Positions 53,090 through 62,018 of a stretch of 64,000 nucleotides of DNA are shown here, one piece after another (the first letter of the stretch is position 1; every line of letters begins with the position of its first letter). Source of the DNA: Rhizobium sp. CSW-27 (GTDB lineage Bacteria; Pseudomonadota; Alphaproteobacteria; Rhizobiales; Rhizobiaceae). Made by a program: the position numbers and the translations under genes. The stretch covers positions 310,001 through 374,000 of the forward strand of contig NZ_JAHHZO010000001.1 in the NCBI RefSeq assembly GCF_018760785.1. The letters are read 5' to 3'. The notes below the pieces were generated by a model that saw only the letters and a program-made list of their open reading frames with translations, made no database searches and was not told the DNA's origin.

Positions 53090-54769
53090 ATGCCGACCGC
53101 CCCTTCCCGCACCGCCATCGATGCCACACCGGCCACCATCGCCGCCCCGGCGCCGCCAGACCCGGTGCCGCAACCCCTTTCCCTGCCGGCTGTTTCCGCG
53201 CCAGCCCCTGCCCCGCCCGCCCCTGCCCCGTTCAGCCCTGCCCCGCTAGCCCCCGCCCCTCTAGCCTCTGCCCCGCGACATCCCGGCCCGCCAGACCCTG
53301 GCCCGCCCGGCACCGCCGCCGCGGGAGGCCCGGGTGAAGCCCCGTCCGCCGCCGCTCCCGTCGCCGCCGCCACGCTCGGCGCTGCCGCCCAAGGCCGCAC
53401 GCGGCTGGTGATGGACACCATCCGCCTGCGCATTGCCGCCCGCGCGCTTGGCCCCGGCGACCGGCTGCCCTCCATCCGGGGGCTGGCGGCAAGCCTCGGC
53501 GTTTCGCCCTCCACCGTGGTGGAGGCCTATGACCGGCTGGCGGCGGAGGGGCAGATCCGTGCCCGGCGCGGCGCGGGCTTCTTCGTGGCACCGGGCGCCG
53601 CCCCGCCGCTGTCGCTGACGCAAACGGCAAGTGCCTCGGCCCGCGCGGTCGATCCCTTCTGGGTCACGCGGCAATCGCTCGATGCCGTCGGCGATCAGCC
53701 GAAACCCGGCTGCGGCTGGCTTCCGGCGGACTGGATGCCGCAGGCGGCGCTGCGCAAGGCCTTGCGCCACGTGGCGCGCGGCGACAACCGCCTGCTGACG
53801 GATTACAGCCCGACGCCAGGCGCGCTGTCGCTGCGCCGGGTGATTGCCGCCCGCCTTGCCGAGGAGGGGCTTGCCGTGCCGCCGGAGCAGATCCTGCTCG
53901 CCACCTCGGCCACGCAGGCGCTGGACCTCGTCTGCCGCTTCCTGCTGAGGCCCGGCGATCCGGTGCTGGTGGATGATCCCTGCTTCTTCAATTTCCAGGC
54001 GCTGCTGAAGGCGCATCGGGCGCGCATCGTCAGCGTGCCCTTCCTGCCGGGCGGACCGGATCCGGACGCCTTCGCGGCGGTGGTGGAGCGGGAGCGGCCA
54101 CGCCTCTACCTCACCAATGCCGCCCTCCACAATCCGACAGGCGCCTCGCTCCTGCCGCAGGTGGCGCACCGGCTCGTGGCGATTGCCGCCCGATACGACA
54201 TGCCGATCGTGGAGGACGATATCTTTGCCGATTACGAACCGGACCCTTCGCCGAGACTTGCGGCCCTTGACGGGCTCTCCAGCGTCATCCGCATCGGCAG
54301 CTTCTCGAAAACGATCTCCGCCTCGCTGCGCACCGGCTATATCGCCGCCCGGGCCGACTGGATCGAACCGCTGACCGACCTGCAGGTGGCCGGCCATTTC
54401 ACCGGCCCGAGCCCCTTCGTGGCCGAGGTTCTGGCAGAACTGCTCACCGGCGGCTCCTACCGCAAGCACCTGGACGACCTGCGCCGCCGGCTGGCGGGTG
54501 CAAGGCGGGCGGCGGTGCAGATGCTCGCGCCGCTCGGCATCTCCCCCGTGCTTCTGCCCCGCGGCGGCTTCACCCTGTGGTGCCGCCTGCCAGACGGCGT
54601 GGATGCCGTCGCCATGGCCGAGGCCGCGCTTCGCCACAAAACCGTGCTCGCCCCCGGCAATGTCTTCAGCCCGACGCTGTCTGCCCCGAACCTGATGCGC
54701 TTCAACGTGACCCAGATGACCGATCCGCACCTGCCGGAGGTGCTGAGGGCGGCGATGCGGGGGGCGTGA
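53090..54769 (+). CDS. MocR-type PLP-dependent transcriptional regulator (GntR family)
   Basis: The protein of about 559 residues has an unusual Pro/Ala-rich N-terminal extension (about 1-95) with repeats of PAPAP-like units, then a GntR winged helix (GDRLPSIRGLAASLGVSPST) and an aspartate-aminotransferase-like domain with PLP Lys near 407 (GSFSKTISASL). The start at 53090 has GAGGA upstream and leaves the operator at 53021-53073 in non-coding DNA. An ATG at 53051 would put the operator inside the gene. It is divergent from the DMT transporter, a common target arrangement. The effector is unknown. Confidence 0.85.
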   Translation: MPTAPSRTAIDATPATIAAPAPPDPVPQPLSLPAVSAPAPAPPAPAPFSPAPLAPAPLASAPRHPGPPDPGPPGTAAAGGPGEAPSAAAPVAAATLGAAAQGRTRLVMDTIRLRIAARALGPGDRLPSIRGLAASLGVSPSTVVEAYDRLAAEGQIRARRGAGFFVAPGAAPPLSLTQTASASARAVDPFWVTRQSLDAVGDQPKPGCGWLPADWMPQAALRKALRHVARGDNRLLTDYSPTPGALSLRRVIAARLAEEGLAVPPEQILLATSATQALDLVCRFLLRPGDPVLVDDPCFFNFQALLKAHRARIVSVPFLPGGPDPDAFAAVVERERPRLYLTNAALHNPTGASLLPQVAHRLVAIAARYDMPIVEDDIFADYEPDPSPRLAALDGLSSVIRIGSFSKTISASLRTGYIAARADWIEPLTDLQVAGHFTGPSPFVAEVLAELLTGGSYRKHLDDLRRRLAGARRAAVQMLAPLGISPVLLPRGGFTLWCRLPDGVDAVAMAEAALRHKTVLAPGNVFSPTLSAPNLMRFNVTQMTDPHLPEVLRAAMRGA

Positions 54770-54794
54770 GGGCGTGCCCCTCTGGCCGCCGCCA

Positions 54795-55042
54795 TCACCG
54801 CCGATAGACCTCACGAGGATTGCCGACACGCACCACCGCGATCACGACATCCCGGTCCTGGATGCGGGCGATGATGCGATGGTCTCCGACCCGGTATTTC
54901 CACAGGCCCGCCAGATCGGGACCTCTCCAGGACTGCGGGGATCCTCCAGCCCGGCGAGCCGCTGGTGCAGGCAAAGCAGAATGTGCCGGACGACAGTGGC
55001 GCCCAGCGCATCGAGTTCCGTCGGCAGACCGTTCGAATTCAA
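54795..55042 (-). pseudogene. Frameshifted RelE-type toxin remnant
   Basis: One frame reads ELDALGATVVRHILLCLHQ then RLAGLEDPRS, like the middle of RelE toxins. After about 54925 the frame is lost and the next frame gives PDLAGLWKYRVGDHRIIAR and then IQDRDVVIAVVRVGNPREVY, the RelE C-terminus with stop at 54795. A small deletion explains the shift. The normal N-terminus is also degraded. No functional toxin is expected. Confidence 0.75.
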
Positions 55043-55200
55043 TCCGAGAGCCCGTACCGTTTCATCACATCAGACAGCGGCACCGTCTCGCCCTCCCCCG
55101 GTCAAGGCGGGAGAGACGCTCCGGCGCGATCCAGCCGTCTTCCAGATCATCGATATGAGAGGCAATCGCTTCCTCGGCCAAATCCGCACCGGCCCGAAAG
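55039..55200 (-). pseudogene. Frameshifted RelB-type antitoxin remnant
   Basis: Reading DLAEEAIASHIDDLEDGWIA and ERLSRLD in one frame and VPLSDVMKRYGLSD with a stop in another, this matches RelB-type antitoxins. The stop at 55039 overlaps the start of the toxin remnant, as in intact relBE operons. The 5' end runs into the 3' end of the UPF0260 gene and is missing. Confidence 0.7.
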
Positions 55201-55210
55201 ACGCCAGGAT

Positions 55211-55678
55211 TTACCGCCCCCGCGCCGTCTCCCCCACCGTCAGCGGCCAGTCCACGAGGTAATCCTCGAAATCATCGACATCCACCTCCTCCTCGGAAAT
55301 GGTGCGGCCTTGGGCGGAAATGCCGGCCTGGTGCACGGTGTCGGGGTCGCCGGAGACGAGCGGGTGCCACCAGTAGAGGTCCTCGCCGTCGCGCACCAGG
55401 CGATAGCCGCAGGTGGGCGGCAGCCAGGAAATGTCGTGCACGCTCTCCACCGTCAGCTGGATGCAGTCCGGCACCGTCTTCTGGCGGTTCTCGTAGTCCT
55501 TGCAGCGACAGCTTTCCCCGTCGAGCAGGCGGCAGGCCACCGAGGTGAAGGCCACCTCGCCGGTGTCCCAGTCCTCCAGCTTGTTGAGACAACAGAGCCC
55601 GCAGCCGTCGCAGAGGCTTTCCCATTCGGCCTGGGTCATTTCGTCCAGGCGTTTCGTCTTCCAGAACTGATTTTCCAT
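55211..55678 (-). CDS. UPF0260 (YcgN-like) cysteine-cluster protein
   Basis: The 155-residue protein has the cluster CDGCGLCC (about 23-30) and further cysteines in [20 protein letters not shown] and PTCGYRL. This is the YcgN/UPF0260 pattern, a CxxCxxxCC metal-binding type of unknown function. It is divergent from the penicillin-binding protein gene. The stop abuts the decayed relBE remnant. Confidence 0.9.
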   Translation of the reverse strand: MENQFWKTKRLDEMTQAEWESLCDGCGLCCLNKLEDWDTGEVAFTSVACRLLDGESCRCKDYENRQKTVPDCIQLTVESVHDISWLPPTCGYRLVRDGEDLYWWHPLVSGDPDTVHQAGISAQGRTISEEEVDVDDFEDYLVDWPLTVGETARGR

Positions 55679-55875
55679 CTTGTCTTTTTTAGCACCGGCT
55701 GATCATAGTCGGAAGGTGGGTCCGGCAAAGCGGTTGCGCCCGCGCTGGCGTCAACCATTTGTCAGCCATTTTTGCCGTACTACCGGGGTCTCCGGCATCT
55801 GCGGTCGTGGGAAGGCTTTTCCTGCTTCGCGGCGCAAGCGTCAAGCCGTCCCGGTCCCAGCAAGGAATTTCCAAG

Positions 55876-58062
55876 GTGCAGGACGATCCCCATCCTCCCC
55901 GAAAACCGCGCCGGCGCAAGCGCCATCTGCTGCTGCGCATCGACAGCTGGATCGATTCCACCGTCTGGACCGCCGGCTTCCGGGCCGCCGAGATCTGGGA
56001 GGAGATCACCATCTTTTCGCGCCGCTTTCGCGTGCGCGGCTGGAAGCGGGTGGTGGTGGAACTGGCCGACGAGGCGATGACCTTCGGCACGGCGGGCTTC
56101 GTGCTGCTGCTCGCGCTGGCGCTGCCGGCCTTCGAGGAAACCAAGAAGGACTGGCGCAACCATGGCGATTTCGCCGTGACCTTCCTTGATCGCTACGGCA
56201 ACGTGATCGGCCATCGCGGCATCATCCACGAGGATTCGGTGCCGATCGACAAGCTGCCGGATCATCTGGTGAAGGCAGTGCTGGCGACCGAGGATCGCCG
56301 CTTCTTCGACCATTTCGGCATCGACTTCCTGGGTCTTGCCCGCGCGCTCAACGAAAACGCCAAGGCAGGCGGCGTGGTGCAGGGCGGCTCGACGCTGACG
56401 CAGCAGCTCGCCAAGAACCTGTTTCTCACCAACGAGCGTTCGCTGGAGCGCAAGATCAAGGAGGCCTTCCTGGCGCTCTGGCTGGAGGCGAACCTGTCGA
56501 AGAAGGAGATCCTGCGCCTTTATCTCGACCGCGCCTACATGGGTGGCGGCACATTCGGGGCGGCGGCGGCGGCACAGTTCTATTTCGGCAAGAACATCAC
56601 CGATGTGAACCTTGCTGAAGCCGCGATGCTCGCCGGCCTGTTCAAGGCGCCGGCCAAATATGCCCCGCATGTCAACCTGCCGGCGGCGCGCGCCCGCGCC
56701 AACGAGGTGCTGACCAATCTGGTGCAGGGCGGGCTGATGACCGAGGGCCAGGTGGTGGCGGCGCGGCGCAACCCGGCCAGCATCATCGACCGGGCCGAAC
56801 AGCCGGCGCCGGATTACTTTCTCGACTGGGCCTTCGAGGAGGTGCAGCGGCTGGCGGCGGAGGGCCGGCTGAAGAAGCATTCCGTCATCGTGCGCACCAC
56901 CATCGACATGGGCCTGCAGCAGGCCGCCGACGATGCGGTGGAAAGCTCGCTGCGCGAATATGGCGACAGCTACAAGGTCAAGCAGGGCGCGCTGGTGATG
57001 ATCGAGACCGGCGGGGCCGTGCGCGCCATGGTGGGTGGGCGCGATTACGGCGAAAGCCAGTTCAACCGCGCCACCAGGGCGCTGCGCCAGCCGGGCTCCT
57101 CCTTCAAGCTCTACACCTATACGGCTGCGATGGAGCACGGCTTCACGCCGGAGACGATGATTTCCGATGCGCCGATCACCTGGCGCGGCTGGTCGCCGCA
57201 GAATTATGCCCGATCCTACAAGGGCCGCGTGACCCTGCTGACGGCCATGGCGCAATCGCTCAACACCGTGCCGGTGCGCCTTGCCAAGGAGGAGCTCGGC
57301 ATCGACGTGATCGTCGAGACGGCAAAGAAGATGGGCGTCGAAACCCCGCTGCGCTCCGACAAGACCATTCCGCTCGGCACCTCGGAAGTCACCGTGATGG
57401 ACCAGGCCACCGCCTATGCGGTGATGCCCTCCGGCGGACTTCAGACGCGGCGCCACGGCATTGCCCAGGTGATGGATTACGAGGGCGACGTGCTCTACGA
57501 TTTTGACCGCGACGAGCAGCCGGCCCAGCGTATCGTCAGCGAACAGGCAACGGCCTCGATGAACCGCATCCTGACCCAGATCCCGGTGATCGGCACGGCG
57601 CGGCGCGCAGCGCTCGATGGCGGCATCGTCACCGCCGGCAAGACCGGCACCTCGCAGGCCTATCGCGATGCCTGGTTCATCGGCTTTACCGGCAATTACA
57701 CGGCCGCCGTCTGGTTCGGCAATGACGACTTCACCTCCACCAACAACATGACGGGCGGCTCGCTGCCGGCCATGACCTTCAAGAAGCTGATGGATTACGC
57801 GCACCAGGGCATCGAGCTGAAACCCATTCCCGGCATCGACAATCCGCTGCCGAACGGCAACCACGCGACCGGCACCACGGTTGCCGCGGCCAAGGGTACG
57901 GAGCCCGCCCTTCCGGGCCTCAGCCGCCCGCGTTCGCTTTCGGCCGAAAGCACGCGGCTTCTGCGCCGCATTTCCCGTGATCTCGCCCACGCCCCGCCGC
58001 TTCCCGCCCGGAAGGTGGCGGAGGCAGTGCCCGCGGCCATCAACGCGCGCGTGGAGCGGTGA
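55876..58062 (+). CDS. Class A penicillin-binding protein (PBP1A-like, transglycosylase/transpeptidase)
   Basis: This inner-membrane peptidoglycan synthase has about 728 residues. A short basic cytoplasmic tail and a membrane segment (AMTFGTAGFVLLLALALPAF) precede the GT51 domain with the catalytic Glu in ATEDRRFFDHFGIDFLG, QGGSTLTQQLAKNLF and YLDRAYMGGGTFG. The transpeptidase domain has SxxK in PGSSFKLYT, SxN in SLNTVPVRL and KTGTS. The GTG at 55876 has AAGGA upstream. An ATG at 55759 would add about 39 residues of poor coding quality. Several class A paralogues usually occur in rhizobia, so no gene name is given. Confidence 0.92.
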   Translation: MQDDPHPPRKPRRRKRHLLLRIDSWIDSTVWTAGFRAAEIWEEITIFSRRFRVRGWKRVVVELADEAMTFGTAGFVLLLALALPAFEETKKDWRNHGDFAVTFLDRYGNVIGHRGIIHEDSVPIDKLPDHLVKAVLATEDRRFFDHFGIDFLGLARALNENAKAGGVVQGGSTLTQQLAKNLFLTNERSLERKIKEAFLALWLEANLSKKEILRLYLDRAYMGGGTFGAAAAAQFYFGKNITDVNLAEAAMLAGLFKAPAKYAPHVNLPAARARANEVLTNLVQGGLMTEGQVVAARRNPASIIDRAEQPAPDYFLDWAFEEVQRLAAEGRLKKHSVIVRTTIDMGLQQAADDAVESSLREYGDSYKVKQGALVMIETGGAVRAMVGGRDYGESQFNRATRALRQPGSSFKLYTYTAAMEHGFTPETMISDAPITWRGWSPQNYARSYKGRVTLLTAMAQSLNTVPVRLAKEELGIDVIVETAKKMGVETPLRSDKTIPLGTSEVTVMDQATAYAVMPSGGLQTRRHGIAQVMDYEGDVLYDFDRDEQPAQRIVSEQATASMNRILTQIPVIGTARRAALDGGIVTAGKTGTSQAYRDAWFIGFTGNYTAAVWFGNDDFTSTNNMTGGSLPAMTFKKLMDYAHQGIELKPIPGIDNPLPNGNHATGTTVAAAKGTEPALPGLSRPRSLSAESTRLLRRISRDLAHAPPLPARKVAEAVPAAINARVER

Positions 58063-58137
58063 CCGACCTTCGCCATTTGCCGGCCCGGCAAACAATGCTA
58101 CCGCTCCTCATCCCGAACCGCAGAGGTTGACTCGCTC

Positions 58138-58725
58138 GTGTTCCGCCTGCCCCTTCTCGTCGCGCTCGCCCTGATCGTCGCCTTCGGCGTCGGCATCGGT
58201 TCGACGCTGGTGGCGCTTCGGGCCACCACCGGTTTCGGCGCCATCCGGCTGGGTGCCTGGGAAGCCTTTCCCGAGGCACAGACCATTGCCGCCGATCCCT
58301 ATGCCAAGGCGCACCGCGCCAATGGCGGGCGCCTGCTGTACGGCAGCGCCGAGGGCCTCACCTTCACGGCGGCGGTGGATGAGGGGGGCGAGAGGCTGAA
58401 CGGCAACTGCACCTATCTCGTTTCCGGCCAGACCCCGCAGGCACGGCTGTGGACGCTGTTTTCCGCCGTGGCGGAGGATCGCCTGCCGAATGCCGCGACC
58501 GGGCTGCCGGTGGCGCTGAATTCGCGCATGGTGCTGCGCGAGCGCGATGGCAGCTTCGTCATCAGCGTCGCGCCGACGGCGGAGCCGGGAAACTGGCTGG
58601 CCGTGGAGGCAGCAAAGCCCTTCCGTCTGGTGCTGACGCTGCTCGACACGCCGACGGCCGGCAGTTCCGGCCTCATCGACCTTTCCATGCCGCGCATCGA
58701 CCGCATCGGGTGCGGCCATGCTTAA
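58138..58725 (+). CDS. DUF1214 domain-containing membrane protein
   Basis: The 195-residue protein (GTG start, FRLPLLVALALIVAFGVGIG) has one N-terminal membrane helix. The periplasmic part contains DPYAKAHRANGGRLLYGSAE, LNSRMVLRERDGSFVISVAP and NWLAVEAAKPFRLVLTLL, the DUF1214 pattern. It overlaps the next gene by eight bases. The role is unknown; the DUF1214/DUF1254 pair is usually co-transcribed in rhizobia. Confidence 0.82.
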   Translation: MFRLPLLVALALIVAFGVGIGSTLVALRATTGFGAIRLGAWEAFPEAQTIAADPYAKAHRANGGRLLYGSAEGLTFTAAVDEGGERLNGNCTYLVSGQTPQARLWTLFSAVAEDRLPNAATGLPVALNSRMVLRERDGSFVISVAPTAEPGNWLAVEAAKPFRLVLTLLDTPTAGSSGLIDLSMPRIDRIGCGHA

Positions 58726-59272
58726 GATCCTGCTGGCCATCCTGACGGGCCTTGTCGGCGCTGCATTGCTGCATCTGGTGATCATTCTCGCCCTGCCCTA
58801 TTACAGCGAGCGCGATGCCTATAGCCGCGTGCTGGGCGAAGGCCAGCCGTTCCGCTTCCACTCGCTGGGGGCAAGCCGCGATGCCGCCGGGCTGAGCCGC
58901 AACGATCCCTTCCTCGACCTTGCCGTCTGCGCCTTCGACCTGGACGAAAATCCGGTGCGGCTGACGGCCTCGGGCGCCGTGCCCTTCTGGTCGCTGGCGA
59001 CCTTCGACAGTGCCTCCAACGAAACCTTCAGCATCAACGACCGCACCTCCGTCGGCGGCACGCTGGACGTGATCCTGGCGACGCCCCTGCAGGCAACCCG
59101 GTTGCGCAAGGCGCTGCCGGCCGCCCTCGACCAGTCGATCATCGTCGAAACATCCGCACCACAGGGCTATGCGGTGCTGCGCGCCATGGCGCCGCAGGCA
59201 AGTTTTCGCCCGGGGGCCTTGCAGTTCCTGGCGCAGGCTACCTGCAGCCCGATGGAGATGAGTGCCAATTAA
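58718..59272 (+). CDS. DUF1254-type membrane protein
   Basis: The 184-residue protein starts with a membrane helix (LLAILTGLVGAALLHLVIIL). RNDPFLDLAVCAFDLDENPV, PFWSLATFDSASNETFSIND and ATPLQATRLRKAL match its partner family. It ends CSPMEMSAN with a TAA at 59270-59272. The same frame stays open beyond this stop (see 59273-59494), so this may be a truncated or fused product, although the length is normal for the family. Confidence 0.78.
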   Translation: MLKILLAILTGLVGAALLHLVIILALPYYSERDAYSRVLGEGQPFRFHSLGASRDAAGLSRNDPFLDLAVCAFDLDENPVRLTASGAVPFWSLATFDSASNETFSINDRTSVGGTLDVILATPLQATRLRKALPAALDQSIIVETSAPQGYAVLRAMAPQASFRPGALQFLAQATCSPMEMSAN

Positions 59273-59494
59273 TTCGCGACGTTTGCGTCCTATGTCGCGG
59301 CGATCCGCAGCCACGGAATCGCGATCATCGACAAGGGCGCCTCGGTGCCGGATGCCAGGACTTTCGAGAATGGCAGCCTGGTTGTCGGCCAGAATGTCGG
59401 TCTGCTGCGGGCCATCCAGCCGGCAAGCGTCATCATGCAGGACCTGATTGCCGGCTACTGGCGGGTGGCCGCGCACGAGTTGGCTGCGGAGTGA
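59273..59494 (+). pseudogene. In-frame coding-like remnant after the DUF1254-type gene
   Basis: Directly after the TAA the same frame continues open for 73 codons without a plausible start: FATFASYVAAIRSHG, IAIIDKGASVPDARTFENGS, LVVGQNVGLLRAIQPASVIM and a stop at 59492-59494. The composition is protein-like, with hydrophobic and charged positions well spaced. GQNVGLLRAIQPA resembles the C-termini of nitronate monooxygenase-type flavoproteins. It may be the tail of a deleted gene. Weak assignment. Confidence 0.4.
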
Positions 59495-59540
59495 GCGCCG
59501 GGATCTCCTCGCCGCAGGCAACAGCCGGCCAGAGGCCGGT

Positions 59541-59726
59541 TCAGTGCTTGTCGAGCCTGAGCGCCATCTCGTCCATCAGGCGGTGGCTCATCTCCTCGGG
59601 CCGCTCGTAGCGCACGCCCGTAAACAGAAGCACCGCCGCCTCGGCTGTCTCCGGCGGCCGCGATGACGGCTGCGGGCGACGTCGATGCTCTGCCCGCCAT
59701 GTGTTCATGACCACGATCTCTGCCAT
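59541..59726 (-). CDS. Small hypothetical protein (61 aa)
   Basis: The protein begins MAEIVVMNTWRAEHRRRPQP, is proline- and arginine-rich in the middle, then AVLLFTGVRYERPEEMSHRL and MDEMALRLDKH. The hydrophobic strand VLLFTGVRYE and helix after it look folded. The start at 59726 has AGACGAGCATG-type purines upstream. I do not recognise the family. It seems to stand alone. Confidence 0.5.
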   Translation of the reverse strand: MAEIVVMNTWRAEHRRRPQPSSRPPETAEAAVLLFTGVRYERPEEMSHRLMDEMALRLDKH

Positions 59727-60525
59727 GCTCGTCTCCATCAAAAGAGTTCGAGACGGATGAAGGACGGACCGATTTCACCCTGCCCCCTTTCGGGGCCGGC
59801 GCACCTCGCCTGCGAGGCATCTGCGCCTTTCTCGTCAGCCCCGGCGGCCTCGCAGCCGGGAATCTGCGCCAGAAGAAACGCATGGAACCGATGCCGGTTT
59901 CACGGGTCTGCAACTATATGCGGCCGGGTTCGAACCGGATCATCGCGGAACAGTGGGTTGCAGAATCATTTATGCGTTCCCACTGAAATACAGCCACAAC
60001 GACGTTAACAATTCGCTAAAGGCAGGGCAATGCGCCACACTCTCTGCCGCGCCTGCAGCGCCCCGTTGCGGGCCTGTTGCGAAAGCGGCAGCGGGCCGTC
60101 CCCCAGCTGTCGCAAAAACTGTGGAAAAGGTGGGGTTTGCCGCGCGCTCTTCACGCAATGGGCGATCGGTGCGGCGCGCCGCTGGGGCCGCAAAAGCCGG
60201 CCACGCCGCCCGTTTTGCGCCTCTGCGACCTGCCACGGGGCGATACAGGACGAGGCAGGGCAACACAGGCAGGCAGCCCGCAGGCCCGAAGCGGCACGCC
60301 GTCTTCACCAGCCATTAACCTCATTCCGGTAGCATGCTTTAACCATGCCATGACGATCGGGGAAGCCGTTGCGACGGTCCCTCCCGACGTCATCGACTGC
60401 CCGTCCAGAGGAGATGACGGCGGCCCCCGGGGGACCTGCGCGCACGCTCTGAGCCTTGTATCGTTTGTAATGCGTCGGTGGATAGGACCGTGGACCGGTA
60501 TCGTGAACTTGAGAGGCCGCAGGCC
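59727..60525. other. Gene-poor region upstream of the DUF2336 gene with CtrA-like sites
   Basis: About 800 bases have no convincing gene. TTAACAATTCGCTAAA (60005-60020) is one mismatch from TTAA-N7-TTAA. TTAACC occurs at 60315-60320, and TTAACCAT, a classic CtrA half-site, at 60339-60346. Overlapping ORFs in the plus frames (for example a Cys-rich one at 60030-60332) have no recognisable product. The stretch may carry a long leader or an undetected RNA. Confidence 0.4.
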
Positions 60526-61548
60526 ATGCGCAGAAAGGATGTGGTGCTGATGGCCACGGTCACGAGTTTCGAGGAACTCGAGCGCCCGACGAAGTCGGAA
60601 CTGCGCCAGTTCGCGGAACTCTTCAAGCCGCTTTTCCAGGCCTCCGGCGACGAGGCCAGACGCCAGGCCGTTGCCGCCCTCTCCCGATCCCCGAACATTC
60701 CCCCCGCCGTCGCCTTCTTCATCGCCAGCCAGCCGATCGCCATTTCCGCGCCCTTCCTCGCCGGTTCCGCCTGCCTTACCGACGAGATGCTGATCACCAT
60801 CGCCCGCACGCAGGGTGGCGACCACGCCCGCACCATCGTGCGGCGCGAGAACCTGTCGCCGAAGGTCATCGATGCACTGGTGGGTCTGCGCCATGCCCGC
60901 CGGGCACCGGAGAGCGTGCGGCGGATCGAACAGGCTGACGCACAGACGACCGATGCGGCCGCCGCCCTGCCGCTGCAGGATGCCGTGGCAGCGCCCGTCA
61001 CGCCGGCCGAGGCGCCTCTTTCCGAAGGCGCGGCGCGCGCCGCCCGCGAGGAAGCGCTGCGCCAGCAGATCAAGAACCTTGCTGCCCATCTGCACCGCGC
61101 CCCGGAGGACAGGCTGGGCCTGCGCACCGTGACCGAGGTGCAGGAAGCGCTGCTGGTACGCTTTGCCCGCGCCGGCGAGGCCGACGGCTTTGCCACGACG
61201 CTTGCCGACACGCTCACGGCCAGCCGCTGGCTTGCCGAACGCATCATGCTGGACATTACCGGCCATCAGCTTGCCACCACGCTGAAGGGCATCGGCATGC
61301 GCGAGAGCGAGGCGCTTTTCGTGCTGGAGCGTTTCTATTCGCCGCTGCGGGAGCGGATCGGCGACGTGACGCGCAGCCGGATCCTGTGGGACGCACTGGA
61401 AGAGGATGCCTGCGGACGCCGCGTCGAAGCCTGGCGCCGCGCCGACCGCCATACCTATGCCGAACCGGTGGCGCCGACTGCCCCGGTCGAAGACAGCGCG
61501 GAACGGCTTGCCGTCCACGATCTGCAACGGCGGCGCCTCGCCCGCTGA
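60526..61548 (+). CDS. DUF2336 domain-containing protein
   Basis: The protein of about 340 residues has the DUF2336 pattern: a helical repeat-like N-terminal region with FKPLFQASGDEARRQAVAAL, LSRSPNIPPAVAFFIASQPI and FLAGSACLTDEML, then a second helical half with FARAGEADGFATTLADTLTA and KGIGMRESEALFVLERFY. It resembles heat-like helical repeats. The function is unknown; homologues are frequent in Rhizobiales. The ATG at 60526 (MRRKDVVLMATVTSFEELE) is used; 60550 also has a reasonable ribosome binding site (AAAGGA). Confidence 0.8.
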   Translation: MRRKDVVLMATVTSFEELERPTKSELRQFAELFKPLFQASGDEARRQAVAALSRSPNIPPAVAFFIASQPIAISAPFLAGSACLTDEMLITIARTQGGDHARTIVRRENLSPKVIDALVGLRHARRAPESVRRIEQADAQTTDAAAALPLQDAVAAPVTPAEAPLSEGAARAAREEALRQQIKNLAAHLHRAPEDRLGLRTVTEVQEALLVRFARAGEADGFATTLADTLTASRWLAERIMLDITGHQLATTLKGIGMRESEALFVLERFYSPLRERIGDVTRSRILWDALEEDACGRRVEAWRRADRHTYAEPVAPTAPVEDSAERLAVHDLQRRRLAR

Positions 61549-61676
61549 AGGCGGGGTTCGCGGCCGGCAAGACAGCGTAAAGGCGAAATCACCCCAGGCA
61601 CGGGACGGACCCCTGCGTGCCGCGCCTTCCAGCCCCCGCAGCCCTCAGCCGGCAGCAACCTGCCCGGCCCGGCCCT

Positions 61677-62018
61677 TCAGGCGCTGGCGCCCACCACCGC
61701 AAACAGGCCGTCCACCGTCTCCGTCTCCAGTTCCACCAGCCACAGGTCGCTGTCGAAGCGCCGCTCGCGGGCAATCAGCGCCTCCACCTCGGCAGGGTCG
61801 GCGCGGTGCAGGCGCCGTTCGAACGCGCGCTCGCCATCCTCGCCGGCCAGCATCTGCGGTGCCGGTCCGTAGAGGTCTTCCGTGCCATCGCGAAAGCGGT
61901 GACGGATGAAGATGGCGCCTGCCTGATCGGCACCGCGCTTTTCCACGGCAGCAAAGCCACCGGCGGAAAACACCCGGCGCAGCAGGGCCGAGACGACGAT
62001 ATCGGATCTGAGACGCAT
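61677..62018 (-). CDS. DUF1491 family protein
   Basis: The 113-residue protein starts MRLRSDIVVSALLRRVFSAG and contains GAIFIRHRFRDGTEDLYGPA and FDSDLWLVELETE, the DUF1491 pattern found throughout Rhizobiales. The function is unknown. The start at 62018 corresponds to the conserved N-terminus. It is divergent from the small CxxC protein gene, across 340 bases. Confidence 0.85.
   Translation of the reverse strand: MRLRSDIVVSALLRRVFSAGGFAAVEKRGADQAGAIFIRHRFRDGTEDLYGPAPQMLAGEDGERAFERRLHRADPAEVEALIARERRFDSDLWLVELETETVDGLFAVVGASA

Noticed and set aside
54842..55042. Open frame of 66 codons taken as an intact RelE toxin
   Set aside because: Its C-terminus is out of frame with the RelE ending, which is found in the next frame. 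It is a remnant, not a gene.
59953..60318. Overlapping plus-strand frames (one Ala/Arg-rich, one Cys-rich at 60030-60332)
   Set aside because: No clear ribosome binding site, no recognised domain, and the two frames compete for the same DNA. The Cys-rich one might be worth a proteomics check but cannot be supported as a gene.
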